NCBI GenBank assembly: GCA_963969345.1
Contig: OZ017769.1
Coordinates: 2,167,024 to 2,231,023, forward strand
From: Turbatrix aceti
Taxonomy: Eukaryota > Nematoda > Chromadorea > Rhabditida > Panagrolaimidae
Reading direction: 5' to 3'
Length of the DNA stretch: 64,000 nt
In this document: positions 47,633-59,731 of the stretch, one piece after another
Layout: each line of letters opens with the position of its first letter
Position numbering within the stretch: the first letter of the stretch is position 1
Made by a program: the position numbers and the translations under genes
Notes under the pieces: generated by a model
The model's input: only the letters and a program-made list of their open reading frames with translations
What the model was told of the DNA's origin: nothing
Databases searched by the model: none

Positions 47633-50600
47633 ATGCTCGGAAATAGCCAAGATTTTCCGACGTCGTCGTCGGCGACCACACCGGTCCCACGACGCTCCCA
47701 CTACCCCGACGGCGTTGACGATGCTTCGGTTTCGGGTTGGTCATTTTTATTTTTTTGAAAATTTGTCAAAAAACATTTATTTTCTTCAGAAATGCTCCTG
47801 ATGGTCCACAACTTTCTCCAATCACAGTCGTGCACAGAAGCTGCCCGTGCGCTGAGGGAAGAAGTCGATCGGAAGGGGGTAAGTTGTTTTTTACCATCTT
47901 TGATTTTTTTTTAAAACGGATTTTTTTTCTGTGAAAATATTTTGAGGCATTGATCTATTTCAAAAAATAATTTTTTCCAGCTGCTCGGCCAACAATTGTC
48001 TATCCTAACATCGACGCAGGAACGGGAAACCTTTGATCACTTCAGCAGAAACAGAAGCAATGCCTGTGAACTTTTACGCGTTGTATCAAGGCTTCGAGAC
48101 ATCTCAATGGCGCCTGCACCCATCAGGCTGGCGGCTCCGGATGGATTTTCGCTTTTGGATTGTGAGTTTTTTATACATGATATGACGTTTTTGGATGATC
48201 CTAAACAATTAGAAAAAAACAAATAACATTTTTTTGTTTTTGGTCATATTTATAGTTTTTTCGTTTTTGTTTGTCTGTGATTTTTTGAATACGTTTTTCA
48301 TGAAAAATTTTTTTCGCAAAGCCTGCTGCAATTTCGGAAAATATTCTTTCTTTAATTTTTTGTCTGAGACACCCAAAAAACATTGCAGTATCCTACTTTT
48401 TTCAGCAACCGCCGCTCCCCCACCCAGGCGACCCATGTTCTACCGTAACCCTATGGATACTGCCGGAATGCGTACCAGAGAGTGAGTTTTTTGGTCCAAA
48501 AATGTTGTCAAAAAAGAAAATTTTTTCAACTTCATTTTTATAATTTTTTATTTATATATATTTTTTTTGAAAACAAAAAATTTTCCAAAACTGAAATTTT
48601 TACCATTAAAAAATCCCAATTACGTCCAAAAAAATTCCAGCATCATGAAATGCCTCTTCTACGGCACTCAAGTCCCTCCCCAAATTCGGTACTCCCAGGA
48701 AACGTCGTCTGACTTCAAACTCCACGCCAGAATCCACGGTCACATGGGATCGACGTACTGCTGCACCTTTGACCTCACCGGGCGTTACGTCATCACCGGA
48801 GCGGATGACAACCTCGTCAAGGTCTGGGACACCAAAACGTGCCTCCTGAGGTACACGTTCCGTGGTCATTCGGCGGAGGTCTGTGACATGGCCGTCTCCC
48901 CGGACAACGTCCTCCTCGCCTCCTGCTCCAACGACAAGACCGCGAGGGTGTGGAGTCTTCGAACCGGAGGCCTCCATGAAATTGTCCGCGAGCACCACGG
49001 CGATGTCGTCTCTGTCCTGTTCCCGGATTTCATCGAGGACAACACGAGGTACCTTGTCACGCTGTCTACAGATGGATCCATCGTGTTCTGCGCGTGGGAC
49101 GCGAGAACGCATATCTTTGGACTGAGGACGAGATTTGACCATCGCGAGCCGGGAAACAACAATACCAGGATCCAGGCGGGATCTTCGAGTCGAGGAAGGT
49201 TTATTGTCTTTGGCGACAACCACAAGACCATCTACATCTACCGGATGGCGGCGGAAGGCGTCACGCTCTCCGCGGAAATTCCAAATGCCCAGGCTGAGCA
49301 GATTCACAGCCTCGCGTGGTCTCACAAGGATTTGAGGTTTCTGGCTGCAGATAATGGAATTGTAAAGCTCTGGGATTTCAAGTACAACGCGTGGAAGGGA
49401 TTCCAGTTTCCTGTGTAGGTTTTTTTGGAATTCGAAATATTAAATTTTTTTTAAATTGGCGCAAAGATTTTTTCTAATTATCAAATTTTATTTTAAAAAT
49501 ACATATTTTTTTGAAAAAAAAAATACGGTTTTCGGATAATTTTTATTTTTGAGCTATTCGAAATGCCGTAATGGTATTTTTAGGGTTTCAAAAATTATGA
49601 TTTTATTACACATTTTTTCTAACAGAAAAAAATTTGTAACGTTTTTTTTTGTTTTTTTTTCAAAAAAAATGCTCGACTGAAAAATATTTGTAATAAAAAA
49701 TTTTTGACAAATATTTTTGGTTAAAAAAAAAATTTTTTTCCTAAAAAAATTATTTAAAAAAAAAAAAAAAATGTTTATCATTTTTTGACCCAAAAAAACT
49801 ACTTTTTTTCCATTTTTTACTTGCGATCCAATTTTTGTCTTAAATTGGGCCTCATTTTTTTGCATTTATCATTTTTTTGTCTTTTTTTCAGCTACAGCCT
49901 CCCAGTGGTCGCAGAAGGCGGAGGAGCACCAAAACTCCGAAAAAACCGAATATACACGATTGCGTGGTCCCGCGACGACGCCTACGTCGTCATAGCCATG
50001 ACCGATGCCCTGCGTGTCTTCGACTCTGCCACCCAGACCCTGACCGGCGTGCTCGAGGGCCACAAGACGGTCCACTCGATGCGAGCGCACCCCACGAAGC
50101 CCAAGCTCTTCGTCACTGTGGGCTACGAAGGCTGCTTCATGGTCTGGGACCTGACGACCTGTGAATCCCTCTGCAAGATCGTCAATCTCGATTTCAACGT
50201 CCCCAAGCCTATTTTTGACGTCGCAATCGCCAGAAATGGCACGCTGGGCGCATTCGTCGACGAACCCGGTCACATTTCGGTCATCGGAATCGCGCTCAAC
50301 AGCGCCGCCCGACGCGTGCCGTCCCAGCAGTTTTTCTCGACGGACTATCATCGGTGCATCAACGACGCGAACGGCGTCGCGATCGACGAAAACACCCGAA
50401 TGCTGCCGAATCTGCAGGATCCGCCGATCCTCTGTCGCATAGACTTCATCCCGCACGGCGACGAATGGCAGCAGAGGGTGCCGGGTCGCGCGGCCATGAT
50501 GGCCTACGACGGACCACCCCGGAGGCCGGGATACTTTTGTCCCTGGCAGAGGGAAGCCGTCGTTCCTGCGCTTCCGATGAGCGAGGTCATCGCCTTCGAA

Positions 50601-53600
50601 CACGGCACCCATGCGGACATTGCTCTCCTTGATCAGACTTTTGGGGAGGAAAGTTGTCGGCTGCCGCCGTCCAATTGGTTTGATGAGCCTGCTGCTGTGC
50701 CGAAGAAGAAAAAACCGGGTTGGTGTTTTTTTGCAAAAAAAAAATTTTTTTTTAGAAAAAAATTGCTTGGATACAAAAAAATTCTTTTTCAGTTTCTTTA
50801 ATGCAACATTTTTTTTTACAGTTTTTTATTTTGATATTCGGAAAAAATGTAATTTTCAATTTTCTTTCGTTTTCTAATTTTTGAAAAAAAACAACATTTT
50901 TTTCGCGTTTTTTTAAAACGTTTTTTTTTATTTTTTTTATTTTTTTTGCGTAAAACAAAGTTTTCACTATTTTTTATCACATTTTTTTGTTTTTAGAATT
51001 TGTTCGAAAAATTTTTTAATGTTTGTTTTTTTTTCAAAATTAATTTTTGATATTTTGTACTTTTCTTTAAAAAAGAATTTTCTTTGAAAATTTTTTTATG
51101 AAATTTTTTTAACTTCATTTCCCAAATTTCAGTCCGAGTCCCAACACCGCCAGTGGCCCCAGCTCCCCTGAGCCCCCGATCCATGGCCCGTGCCTTACCG
51201 GACTCGGATTCCAACGATTCTGACTACTCCGGCGAAGAAGACACCGTCTCTGTCAGCGACGTCGAAGGCTCAACCGAAGAACTCCAGGCCGAACTCCTCA
51301 TCGAAGACGACAACGACAGCGACTACATCGAGGGCCGCGGCGATGCGCACCCGACGGTCTTCCGGCAATCCCGGCGACGGCGTCGTCGACGACAGCGCGA
51401 GCGAGAACAGGATCAGGCGGCCTCGGCTTCCAGGGCGACGTCCAATCGACCTAGACGAGAGCGAGTCGAGCGGGATCGCTACTCCGCGGATGAAAGCAGC
51501 CAGCAGACCGCTGCCAGCCGGAGACGTGCTCCAAACAGGCATACGAGAGCCAATCCGGCGCCCGAGGTCGATGATGCTGTGGAGAGCCAGCGAAGAAGGC
51601 AGAGAAGACAGGAATCCGCGGCTGTCGTCTACCGCGAAAACGACGGAGAAGGCGAAGACGCCGGTCCGGGGCCTTCGACGCTCCCCGAGGCTCCGAGAAG
51701 AAGAATGCCACCCAAATACGCGCAATTTCCAATGTGGATGCGACAGGTGACGAGGCGGAGGTTTCCGTACCTGGCTCAGATCGGCGATCGTGTGGTCTAC
51801 TTTCCACAGGGTCATGCGCGCTACCTGGCTGCTGTCAACCAGAAGAAACTCTACCGACCGCCGTCACGCGACTATCCTCGACCAGAATTCAATTGTCAGG
51901 AGTTTGCCATCGTCGACAACGTCGAGTACAGGTTGAAGCCTTTCCGGTTGATTTTGGTGACCCTTGGCCTGGTCGATGAGGCTGGAAGGCGGACCGGGAT
52001 CAAGTGTCGATTTGGGTGAGTTGAACTGCTTTTCTGGACATTTTTTTGAAATTTTTATTTTTATTTTTTGTTTGAAAAAAATAGTTTTGTATGCAAAAAA
52101 ATTTCAGGAATTTTTTTTAAAAACGTAAAAAAAATATTTTTGAATTTAAAAAAAGCCAAAGAAAATTTTTTTAATGGAGAAAAGTCAAAATTTTGTTTCG
52201 AGAAAAAGAAAATTACGTTTAAAAAATTTTCAAAAAAATATTTTATTGCTAAAAATCATTTTTTGTAAACATTTTTGAAGATTACAAAATAGCGCGCAAA
52301 ATGTTGTTTTTTTCATAAAAAAATTCATTTTGAAAATTCATTTTGTTGTTTTTTTAATTTTTTTACGCCAAAATGTTTTTTTTGACTTTTTTTTTATTTT
52401 TGAATGCATTTTTATTTTTTCAGATACCACGATTTCGAAAACGTCCCCGACTTCATGATCCTCCGCGACCACTACGACCGCTCCCTGGCCTACAACTTTG
52501 CCCCGGGCAACGCGATCGAAGCCATAATCGACGAAAAGTGGTGGACTGGCACCGTGGATTCTCGGTGCTTCGACAACCCCGGCGACTTCAATGGCTCCCA
52601 ATTCTGCTCGGTCGTCGTCACCTGGGATAACGGTGAGGCAGGTGAACACTGCTCCCCGTGGGACATGCAGCCCCTCACACCCGATCGAGCTTCGGGCGTA
52701 GACGCGACTCCGGCTGAGATGGTCGCCTTCAGCTACTTCGAGCCGGCGACTGCAGACTGGCCTCTCCCGGACGGCGCCCCCGATCTGGGACCACGAGGCG
52801 AGAGGGCGAGGGAATTCATCACGGAACGCGTCCTCTCTGCCATCACACAGCTTCTCACGGTGCCTGAGCTTACAGTGTTTCACGCTCCAGTCGATTTGTC
52901 GGAGTTCAGCGATTACGCTCTCGTCGTGCCGTGTCCCATGGATTTGCAGACTCTGACGGAGCGTATTTCCAATAAGTATCATCGGTGAGTCTTTTTTTTC
53001 ACTTAAAATATGGCGCTGATATAGTTTTTTACTCGATGTCGTAACTTTTGAAGTTTTATGATCGCGAAAATTTATAAATCAAATTTTTGTTTATCATAAT
53101 TTTTTTTCAGTAAATTTTTTTTCGTTTCAAAATGAGAAATTTAGTTTTAAAAGAATTTTTTCTTTAATCCAATGTTTTTTTACGATATTTTGAAACATTG
53201 AAGTTGTCTCGAAGCGAATGTTGAACTTTGACGTTTTTTTATACAGTAACTCATTTTTTTCGTTTAAAAAATCGATTTTTTTATTTTTAGCTTTTGAAAA
53301 AGCGGATCACGTTTTTTTTATGTATCTAAGTAAGAAGATTTTTTTTTAGATGAGAATTTTTGTAGTGTTTTTGATATTTTTCTTTATGCTAGCGCATTTT
53401 TTACGATAAAATAATCTTTTGACATTTTTTTAACCAAAATGTAAAAATTATGCTTTTTCTACAGTAATTGCGATATTTTGCTTCGAAAATGGAAATTTGT
53501 GCCTTCTACCATATTTTTTACCCGTCAGTGCATTTTTTTATTATTCAGATGTTTTTGCTTCTGTTGTCAGCTTAAAAATAGGTGACCGTAAAATTTTCCT

Positions 53601-55282
53601 TAAATCCGTCGTTTTCCAGAACCCTCCGTCAACTCCAGCTTGAAATCCAAATGATAGCCAAAAACGCCATCGACTACAACATCACCGGTGCTCCCATCAT
53701 CCTGAACGCCATGAAACTCGTCGAGACGCTTTTCGCCGTCATCGAGCGCGTCGACGTCACCGATCCCAAGGTCTACCTCGAAACCCTCGCCGAAGCCACA
53801 ACCGAGAGTCTCGAAGCGTGGAAGCGTCCACTTTCCCTCGAACCGCCCCGAGTCAACGTCAGTGACGTATCTGCCGAAGGCGAGGGCATAGAGACCAACC
53901 CGGCGGCCCAGGTAGCCGACGATCCAGGTCATATCTGGATCAACGAATCCCTACAGCTGTGCAATTCCCTGTTGACGGGAAATTCAGAGCATATGACGAG
54001 TCTCAGGGAAGTTCTGGGCTCCACGCTGACTCGACTCGCCGACGGAGGATACTCGACGCCGACAGAGTTGTTCGACGACATCAGCATGACCATCACGGAC
54101 TACAGAGACACGTATGACAAACGCAACGCGGAATACCGGCATCTGAGCAACCTGTCCATCGCGTTCTGCGAGGGATCAAAGAGGGTCATCGATAAGTTCG
54201 AGCGAATGCAGCGATCCCGCGAGACCAGAGGCAGGTACCAGCGGGAAGCGGCGATGAGGGCGCACGAACTCTGGCGACCCACCCGGACCGGTCGAAATGG
54301 AAGTGGAAATGGACCGAATTCATCGTCGGTAGCCATGCACCTTCGAGAACGACCGTTTAACCCAAATCTCAGGCGATCCAGCAGGTACCGGGACAATTTG
54401 GATTATTCGGTGTTCAACTCGACGGGACCCTCGACGTCTGCGGATGTTCCCTGGGCAGGTGAGGGCCGGAGGACGACTCGCCATGAGGAACAGCAACAAC
54501 TACAACTACAACAGCCACCGGTCAGCAGGACACGGGCGAGGATCGTGGAGACCCCGTCTGGCGACGAAGAAGAGGAAGAAGAAGAAGATGATGATGAAGA
54601 AAACGTGGATCATCGACCCGATGAAGAAGCTGGACAAGAGGTTGGTGACCAGGAAGAAGATGAGGATGAGATGATGGCACCTGAGGAAGAACCGGACCGA
54701 GAACCCCTCCCCCAGGCCCCCCAATCGTCCCCCTCCAACGCCAGCGCTGGCCCGAGGGACAGCGACTACGAAGACGACGAAGAGGAAGAAGAAGAGGTCG
54801 AAGACGACGAGGAAGCCGAAGGCGTCGTCCCAGAGCCTCCACTGTCTTCCGATTCAGAATCCACAGCCCGGGAGACGGCGGCGTCGTCCAGCGAAGAAGC
54901 AGAAGTCGCTCCGGCTCAGCGATCGCGGCGACGACCTCCTCCACGACGCACCAGACCCGTACGCACACGGAATCGGTACTCGGAGGACGACGAGGATGAT
55001 GAAGAGGACGAAGAACCACCCCCGAGAAGATCCGGTCGAGCGCGGAGGGGTGTCAGGCGGTACACGTCGTCTGAGGACGAAGATGATGACGACGATGACG
55101 ATGAGCAACCGGCGAGGAAACGAAAACGAACAAACGCCGGACGATCTGTCGTAACTGCAACCCGGGGATCGACGAGGCGTCGCCGACAGGAGGAGGTCGA
55201 CGACGACGACAGCGCGGAGGAAAATTACTACCCGACAAGGACGAGATCCGGGCGACAGACCCAGCGGCCGAGGTATTACTGA
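47633..55282 (+). CDS. PHIP: PHIP/BRWD family protein: WD40 propeller, Tudor-like region, two bromodomains
   Basis: Nine coding exons: 47633-47735, 47790-47878, 47981-48161, 48406-48481, 48641-49414, 49892-50718, 51133-52015, 52424-52984 and 53620-55282; 1718 aa. After a LisH-like helix (MLLMVHNFLQSQSCTEAARA) come WD40 repeats from about residue 175 to 520 (GHMGSTYCCTFD, GADDNLVKVWD, GHSAEVCDMAVSP, SNDKTARVW). A charged linker, a Tudor-like segment (GDRVVYFPQGHARYL), a first bromodomain (AITQLLTVPELTVFHAPVD to FAVIERV) and a divergent second one follow, then an acidic/basic tail. BRWD proteins bind H3K4-methylated chromatin and serve as CUL4-DDB1 substrate receptors. The second bromodomain lacks an obvious acetyl-lysine-binding Asn. 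Confidence 0.92.
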
Positions 55283-55746
55283 ACGCGCCGGATGGTCTTT
55301 TTTGGATGGATGGATGACGTACGTAATTTCTTTCTTCTCTCCGTGAGAACGCAAACCAACCATGTGTCTGTTTTTACTGATGATTATGACAGATTTTTTT
55401 TGCTGCCTGCCTTTTTTTGTCGCACTTACTTTTTTGTTTGTTTGTCTGTTTTTTTTATTGTGCACTCATCATTCCCGAACCACTCCCCCGGGATTGATTA
55501 CCTACCTCACCTGCACTTAGCTCACGCCCTGGATGGTCATGCCCTGGGCATGAATTGACTTGAAATAACCGATAAAGTATGTTTTGTAGAAAAAAAAGGA
55601 GGTGCGGAGAATTGACTGGTTTGAATCCAGAAATTTGTAATTATCTTTGGTCAAAGAAAAACTGAACAGGCGACTTATATTTTTTTTTTGATTTTTAGGC
55701 ACGAAATTTGTCGATTTTACCCAGCATCAAGGCTAACTGACGGAAA
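55283..55746. other. Short intergenic region between PHIP and elongin B genes
   Basis: 464 bp holding the PHIP 3' UTR and the region 5' of elongin B. No clear AATAAA precedes the next gene; the close same-strand spacing would be compatible with polycistronic transcription, which is not shown. Confidence 0.4.
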
Positions 55747-56635
55747 ATGAGCGCTGCTAGCCCGCAACAGGTTGGTTTGGGGTTGAAAGTTGGCTAAGAC
55801 TGGTAAAAAAAATGGGTAAAATTGACTCGAAAACGATATCGTATTTATTTGGTTTTTCTCGGCACGAAAATCTGAAGTGAAGCATTTTGTACCGTAACAC
55901 TGTTTTTTCTTTTCGCTTTAATTCAGAATTTTTTGTACTTTTTACGATAGTTTTTATTACAACATTGAATTTTTACGGTACTTTTTTGTTTGTATTTGAC
56001 TAAGAAACTTTTGGTTCTACCGTAACTTTTTTTTGCTTTAAAAAATGTAATTTTTATGACATTTTGAATAGAAAATCGAAGATTTTTGATCGTAACACTA
56101 GTACTGTCTTTTTCGCTCCAAAATCCTAAATTTAGAATTTTAACGATAGTTTTACGATATTTTGCTTCATTTTTTCAAAAATAAGTTTGTAGATCTACTT
56201 CGAAGTCCTGCGTAACAAGCTACACTTCTGCTGCGACTACCGGGAAGACTCGATGCCGGAAGCCATAAAGCAGGACATCGCCAAGTTCATTGGCATTCCC
56301 ATCGAAGACCAGATCCTCAAGGTGCAGCACATCAGCGCTGGTGAGGAAAATGAGTGGCGGGCAATCGATGACAAGCGTCGTCTCGGCGATCAGGGATTTA
56401 CCGGTAAAACCGCTAAAGCTGATTCCCCCGTTCAGCTTGCCCTCGTCCTCAAGTGTGGGTTTTTTTATAGTGGAAAGGATTCTTGACACGATTTTTTTTA
56501 TTACGTGTACTTTTTTCAATGTTGTCCTTTTTTTTAGCAGACCACGAAGAAGTTCGCATCATACCTGTATCAACGCCTCCTCCCATGCCTGAAACGATGC
56601 GTACAAACCGCGAGAATCCCGATAACGACGCGTGA
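55747..56635 (+). CDS. ELOB: Elongin B-like ubiquitin-fold protein
   Basis: Exons 55747-55770, 56193-56454 and 56538-56635 encode about 127 aa. A ubiquitin-like fold is followed by LGDQGFTGKTAKADSPVQLAL, matching the [16 protein letters not shown] region of elongin B, and the tail VRIIPVSTPPPMPETM corresponds to the elongin B C-terminal I-x-P-x-S-x-P-P-x-x-P-x-x-M segment that contacts partners. Elongin B with elongin C bridges CUL2/CUL5 to BC-box substrate receptors. The acceptor of exon 3 is a NAGNAG tandem (TTTAGCAG): both choices keep frame and differ by one residue. The N-terminal strand is less conserved than usual. Confidence 0.75.
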
Positions 56636-57514
56636 TGGATGCATCGATGAGAAGTGGGACGAGAGCAAAGAATATGAAAAATGCTAAGAAATCCGATACT
56701 CTTGTTGCGGGATTCGCCGGTACATAGTCGTGGTTTTCTTTTTTCTTGTTTTTTTTGTAAGCTATTTATTATTTTTTATGTAATTACTTTTTTTCACGTC
56801 TGTTCACGACATGTGCCAATTAATACTGCTGCTTTGGTTGAAAAATGAGTGAAGCTGAACGTGTCGGATGATGGATGTAAAACAGTTTGAAAACTGTTGG
56901 AATATTTTTTTTGTTGCAAAATGAAAAAAAAATTGTGATTTTATTTGTTCGCTTGAAAAAATCTATCACTTTTTTATATCGAATGTTCTGGAAAAATCTA
57001 GGCTTATTTTACCCTTCTAAAAGGTTATTTTCAATTGAAAGATTTTTAAATTTCCCTGAACTTTTTCGATTTTCGAGATTTTTGAGTGAGTTTTTGTCTA
57101 TTTTCACTTTTTTTTAATTGAATGCAAAAATACATGCGAAACCCAGTTTAGAAACTGTTGGAATAATTTTTTTTGTTGAAAACTGAAAAAAAGTTGTTAT
57201 TTTATTTATTCGCCCACATCGAATGTTCTTGAAAAATCTGGACTTATTTTAATTTTGTAAAAAAAAGTATAAAAGCCTCTGTCGATGTTTTTTGACCGAT
57301 TGAACACTTTTTGAATTTCTCAGATTAGCTTCCTCAATTTTTTCGTAATTTCGTGATTTTTTTGGCTTTCAGGTGAGTTTTCGTCCTTTTCGCCTATTTT
57401 TTTTGCGATAAAATTAATGCAAATTTACATCCGCGGGTTTTATAATTCTTCTTGTTTCGATCGATCGTAAACCTACTGACATACGCCCCGCCCTTTTTTT
57501 TAGGTATCCCAGCT
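56636..57514. repeat. Intergenic region with two copies of a roughly 230-bp segment
   Basis: 56881-57110 and about 57141-57370 are diverged direct repeats. Both start with CAGTTT.GAAACTGTTGGAATA, then a TTGTTG..AAA.TGAAAAAAA tract, ATTTTATTTRTTCGC, TCGAATGTTCT.GAAAAATCT and a GAxTTTTTGAGT-like end. No gene seen; AT-rich. Confidence 0.55.
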
Positions 57515-58028
57515 ATGGTAAACCGGATCATGGCCATTGGCCGCGAGGCCATGGATCTCCTGTTCCTCGAGGTGACGCACGGCAAGTCTCGGTACTTTGT
57601 CGTCATCCACAAGGATTCGTCGATCGGTGACGTCAAGCTTTCCCTCACCCAACTCGTGGGCAATCGTAAGACCGAACTCTACCGACCGATGATCTCGGAT
57701 CCCGGCCGATACCTCAAGCAGAACGATAAGACGACTCTCCTGACGCTTGGCTTCACCCCCGAGTGCGCTACCTCCGACCGACCGGGGCTTCTCGTGCTCG
57801 CGGTTGATGACGGTGAGTTCTTCTTTTTTTTTTTGATAATATGGGCTACGATATTTTGTTTGTTCAGAAGAACCAGACTTTGCATCCGCCTCGGACGGCA
57901 ACCTGGCTTCCGATCTCTCTGAGCCCTACCGATCCAAACGACGCAACGGCAACTCCGTCTCGCAAGACCTCACTGAGCCTGCCAAGAAGACGGTACCTCT
58001 TGCGAATCGTTTTACTCCCTTCCGCTGA
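57515..58028 (+). CDS. Diverged elongin B-like paralogue
   Basis: Two exons (57515-57812 and 57868-58028) encode 152 aa. After a 13-residue lead, MDLLFLEVTHGKSRYFVVI then KDSSIGDVKLSLTQLVGNRK and LLTLGFTPECATSDRPGLLVLA follow the elongin B order ([55 protein letters not shown]). The elongin B tail with PFSSPPELP is absent; instead there is an acidic then basic Ser-rich tail. It lies just downstream of the elongin B gene on the same strand, so a tandem duplication followed by divergence is likely. Whether it still binds elongin C is unknown. AATAAA occurs about 100 bp past the stop (58123). Confidence 0.65.
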
Positions 58029-58703
58029 TAAGTACATATTTATATTTGTTCCTAAATACGCGCGCATGGTCTCTTGAACACTTGAACGCTCTGTATCAAT
58101 GCTCTTGGTTTTATTGCAATTAATAAAATTACGGAAAGACTATGAAAATAACTGGCACTTTGTTTGTAACAGAGATGGCAGATCAGATCATTTGCTCATG
58201 ATCTGATCTGGATTATCTTCGATCTGAGCTGATCTGATCTGACTCGGATCTGATCTGATTCTATCTGACTCGATCCAGCCCAAAATCTCGGAATTTAGGG
58301 TTCAGGTTCCCGAGAACACTGGTTTCGAAGCGAAAAGTACAAAATAAATTGTTTTTTGTTAAGAACTATCATATTCTTCGAAAAACCAGCAATGCGGACG
58401 TGTTTCAAGGTGTAAAATTTAAAATTTCTAGTGATCTGATCTGAATTATTTGTGATCTGATCTGGATTATCTGCGATCTGATCTGGATTATCTGTGATCT
58501 GATCTGCCATCTCTGGGTTTTTAAATAACAAAGTCTCGGTCGGCATCAAAATAGACAAATGAGTTCGAAAGCTCGAGCGGTGACTTTTCTATATCAATTT
58601 CCCCGTTTTCATAATAGATGAAAACGAAAAAAACGCGAAGTCAATTTTGTCATTTATAGTTTATTTTAATACTTTACATTAATACTCAATAAACAAGAAA
58701 TCA
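58029..58703. other. Intergenic region, mostly MITE copy 1
   Basis: It contains the element at 58170-58515. On the minus strand AATAAA occurs near 58671, serving the next gene. No gene seen. Confidence 0.5.
58170..58515. mobile_element. MITE-like element of the GATCAGATCA family, copy 1
   Basis: 346 bp bounded by perfect 20-21-bp terminal inverted repeats (CAGAGATGGCAGATCAGATC). The ends are built of GATCTGATCTG-type words; the centre (about 58290-58432) is unique, non-repetitive sequence identical in reverse complement to 60950-61095. No target-site duplication is obvious. Confidence 0.75.
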
Positions 58704-59221
58704 TTACAACTCAACTATTTCTACAATATCGTCTTGGTCTTTGCAACACTCATCTGGAAATCTATCCAATAATGTAACTGTTGAATCAACGGCGACTGAT
58801 TTCACGATACCATCCTGAAAGTATTCAGATGAAAAGCTGCCAGTCATTTTGTAAAACTTACGAATAGGGTCTCTGCACAGGTTGTATAGAACGTATCATA
58901 GTCGCACACTTTTCCCATTAATCGCATGTTGTAAACCGCATAGTCAGTACCCTCTTTATTGCACAAGAGTGCTGGATTAAGTAGTTTTTGCAAGCGGTAT
59001 GCGCTAAATGCTGGATAAGTATTCTGGAATTTTATGAGGACCCTCTGAGCACTAGCGATGATATCTGTGTCATCAGGGGGAAACTGTTTACCTTCAAAGG
59101 TTTCGCCCTTGCAAGCGCGTGACTTCTTTGATACCGGCGGAAGGTTCTGTGCCAAAGATGCCAACGTCACTAGACTGAGTACAACACAGAGAAGACAAAT
59201 CACCGTCTTCCACGACTCCAT
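58704..59221 (-). CDS. Small secreted cysteine-containing protein
   Basis: Two minus-strand exons (58862-59221 and 58704-58814, phase 0) encode 156 aa. A clear signal peptide (VICLLCVVLSLVTLASLA, residues 7-24) is followed by a soluble domain with about six cysteines (CKGE, LLC, VCDYDTFYTTC, ECC), suggesting disulphide bonding. No known family is recognised. It lies antisense between the elongin and BTB genes. Confidence 0.7.
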
Positions 59222-59731
59222 CGTTGTCCAATGCGTTTGTCAAATGTGAGGAGCAACGACTCGTGCACTGGGTTTTTGCATATCATTAGCAAATGTTAGA
59301 TTCCCAAAGACAAATTTATATTTATAAATTCCCTAGTTGTAAATCTTGTAGTTGTAAAACAGAGTTGTAAATCTTGTAGAATATTTACAGACTCTGTATA
59401 GATACTATTTGATCTGATACTATTTGATTTCGGATTCAATTTGCTTCACAGAGTCCTTACAGATTAGTTCTGTGAGACCAGCTAGCTAAGACGAAGAGGG
59501 GATTCCCATGGGAAATATCCCAGGATTTATCCCGGAATTCCCATCTTTATAATTTTTGCATGAACATTTACTTTTTTTAACTTACAAAAAATATCAGAAG
59601 TCTAAAATTCAAATTTCCTTATATGCGTAATTATCTTCACGTCATGATGGAGATTACTTTATTCTTTGTCATTCTGCTAGTTGCGCGTGATTTTGAACCC
59701 TTCTCACTTTCCCAATTTTCTTTGCGAAAGA
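59222..59731. other. Divergent promoter region of the secreted-protein and BTB copy C genes
   Basis: AT-rich 510 bp. Short direct repeats GTAAATCTTGTAG (59340-59380) and words like TTACAGACTCTGTA occur, the latter also near 62080-62150. No gene seen. Confidence 0.45.

Noticed and set aside
48606..49325. 239-aa minus-strand frame opposite the PHIP WD40 exon
   Set aside because: Shadow of the WD40 coding exon.
54522..55465. Minus-strand Arg/Pro- and Leu-rich frames opposite the PHIP tail
   Set aside because: Produced by GAA/GAC/CGA repeats in the acidic and basic tail.
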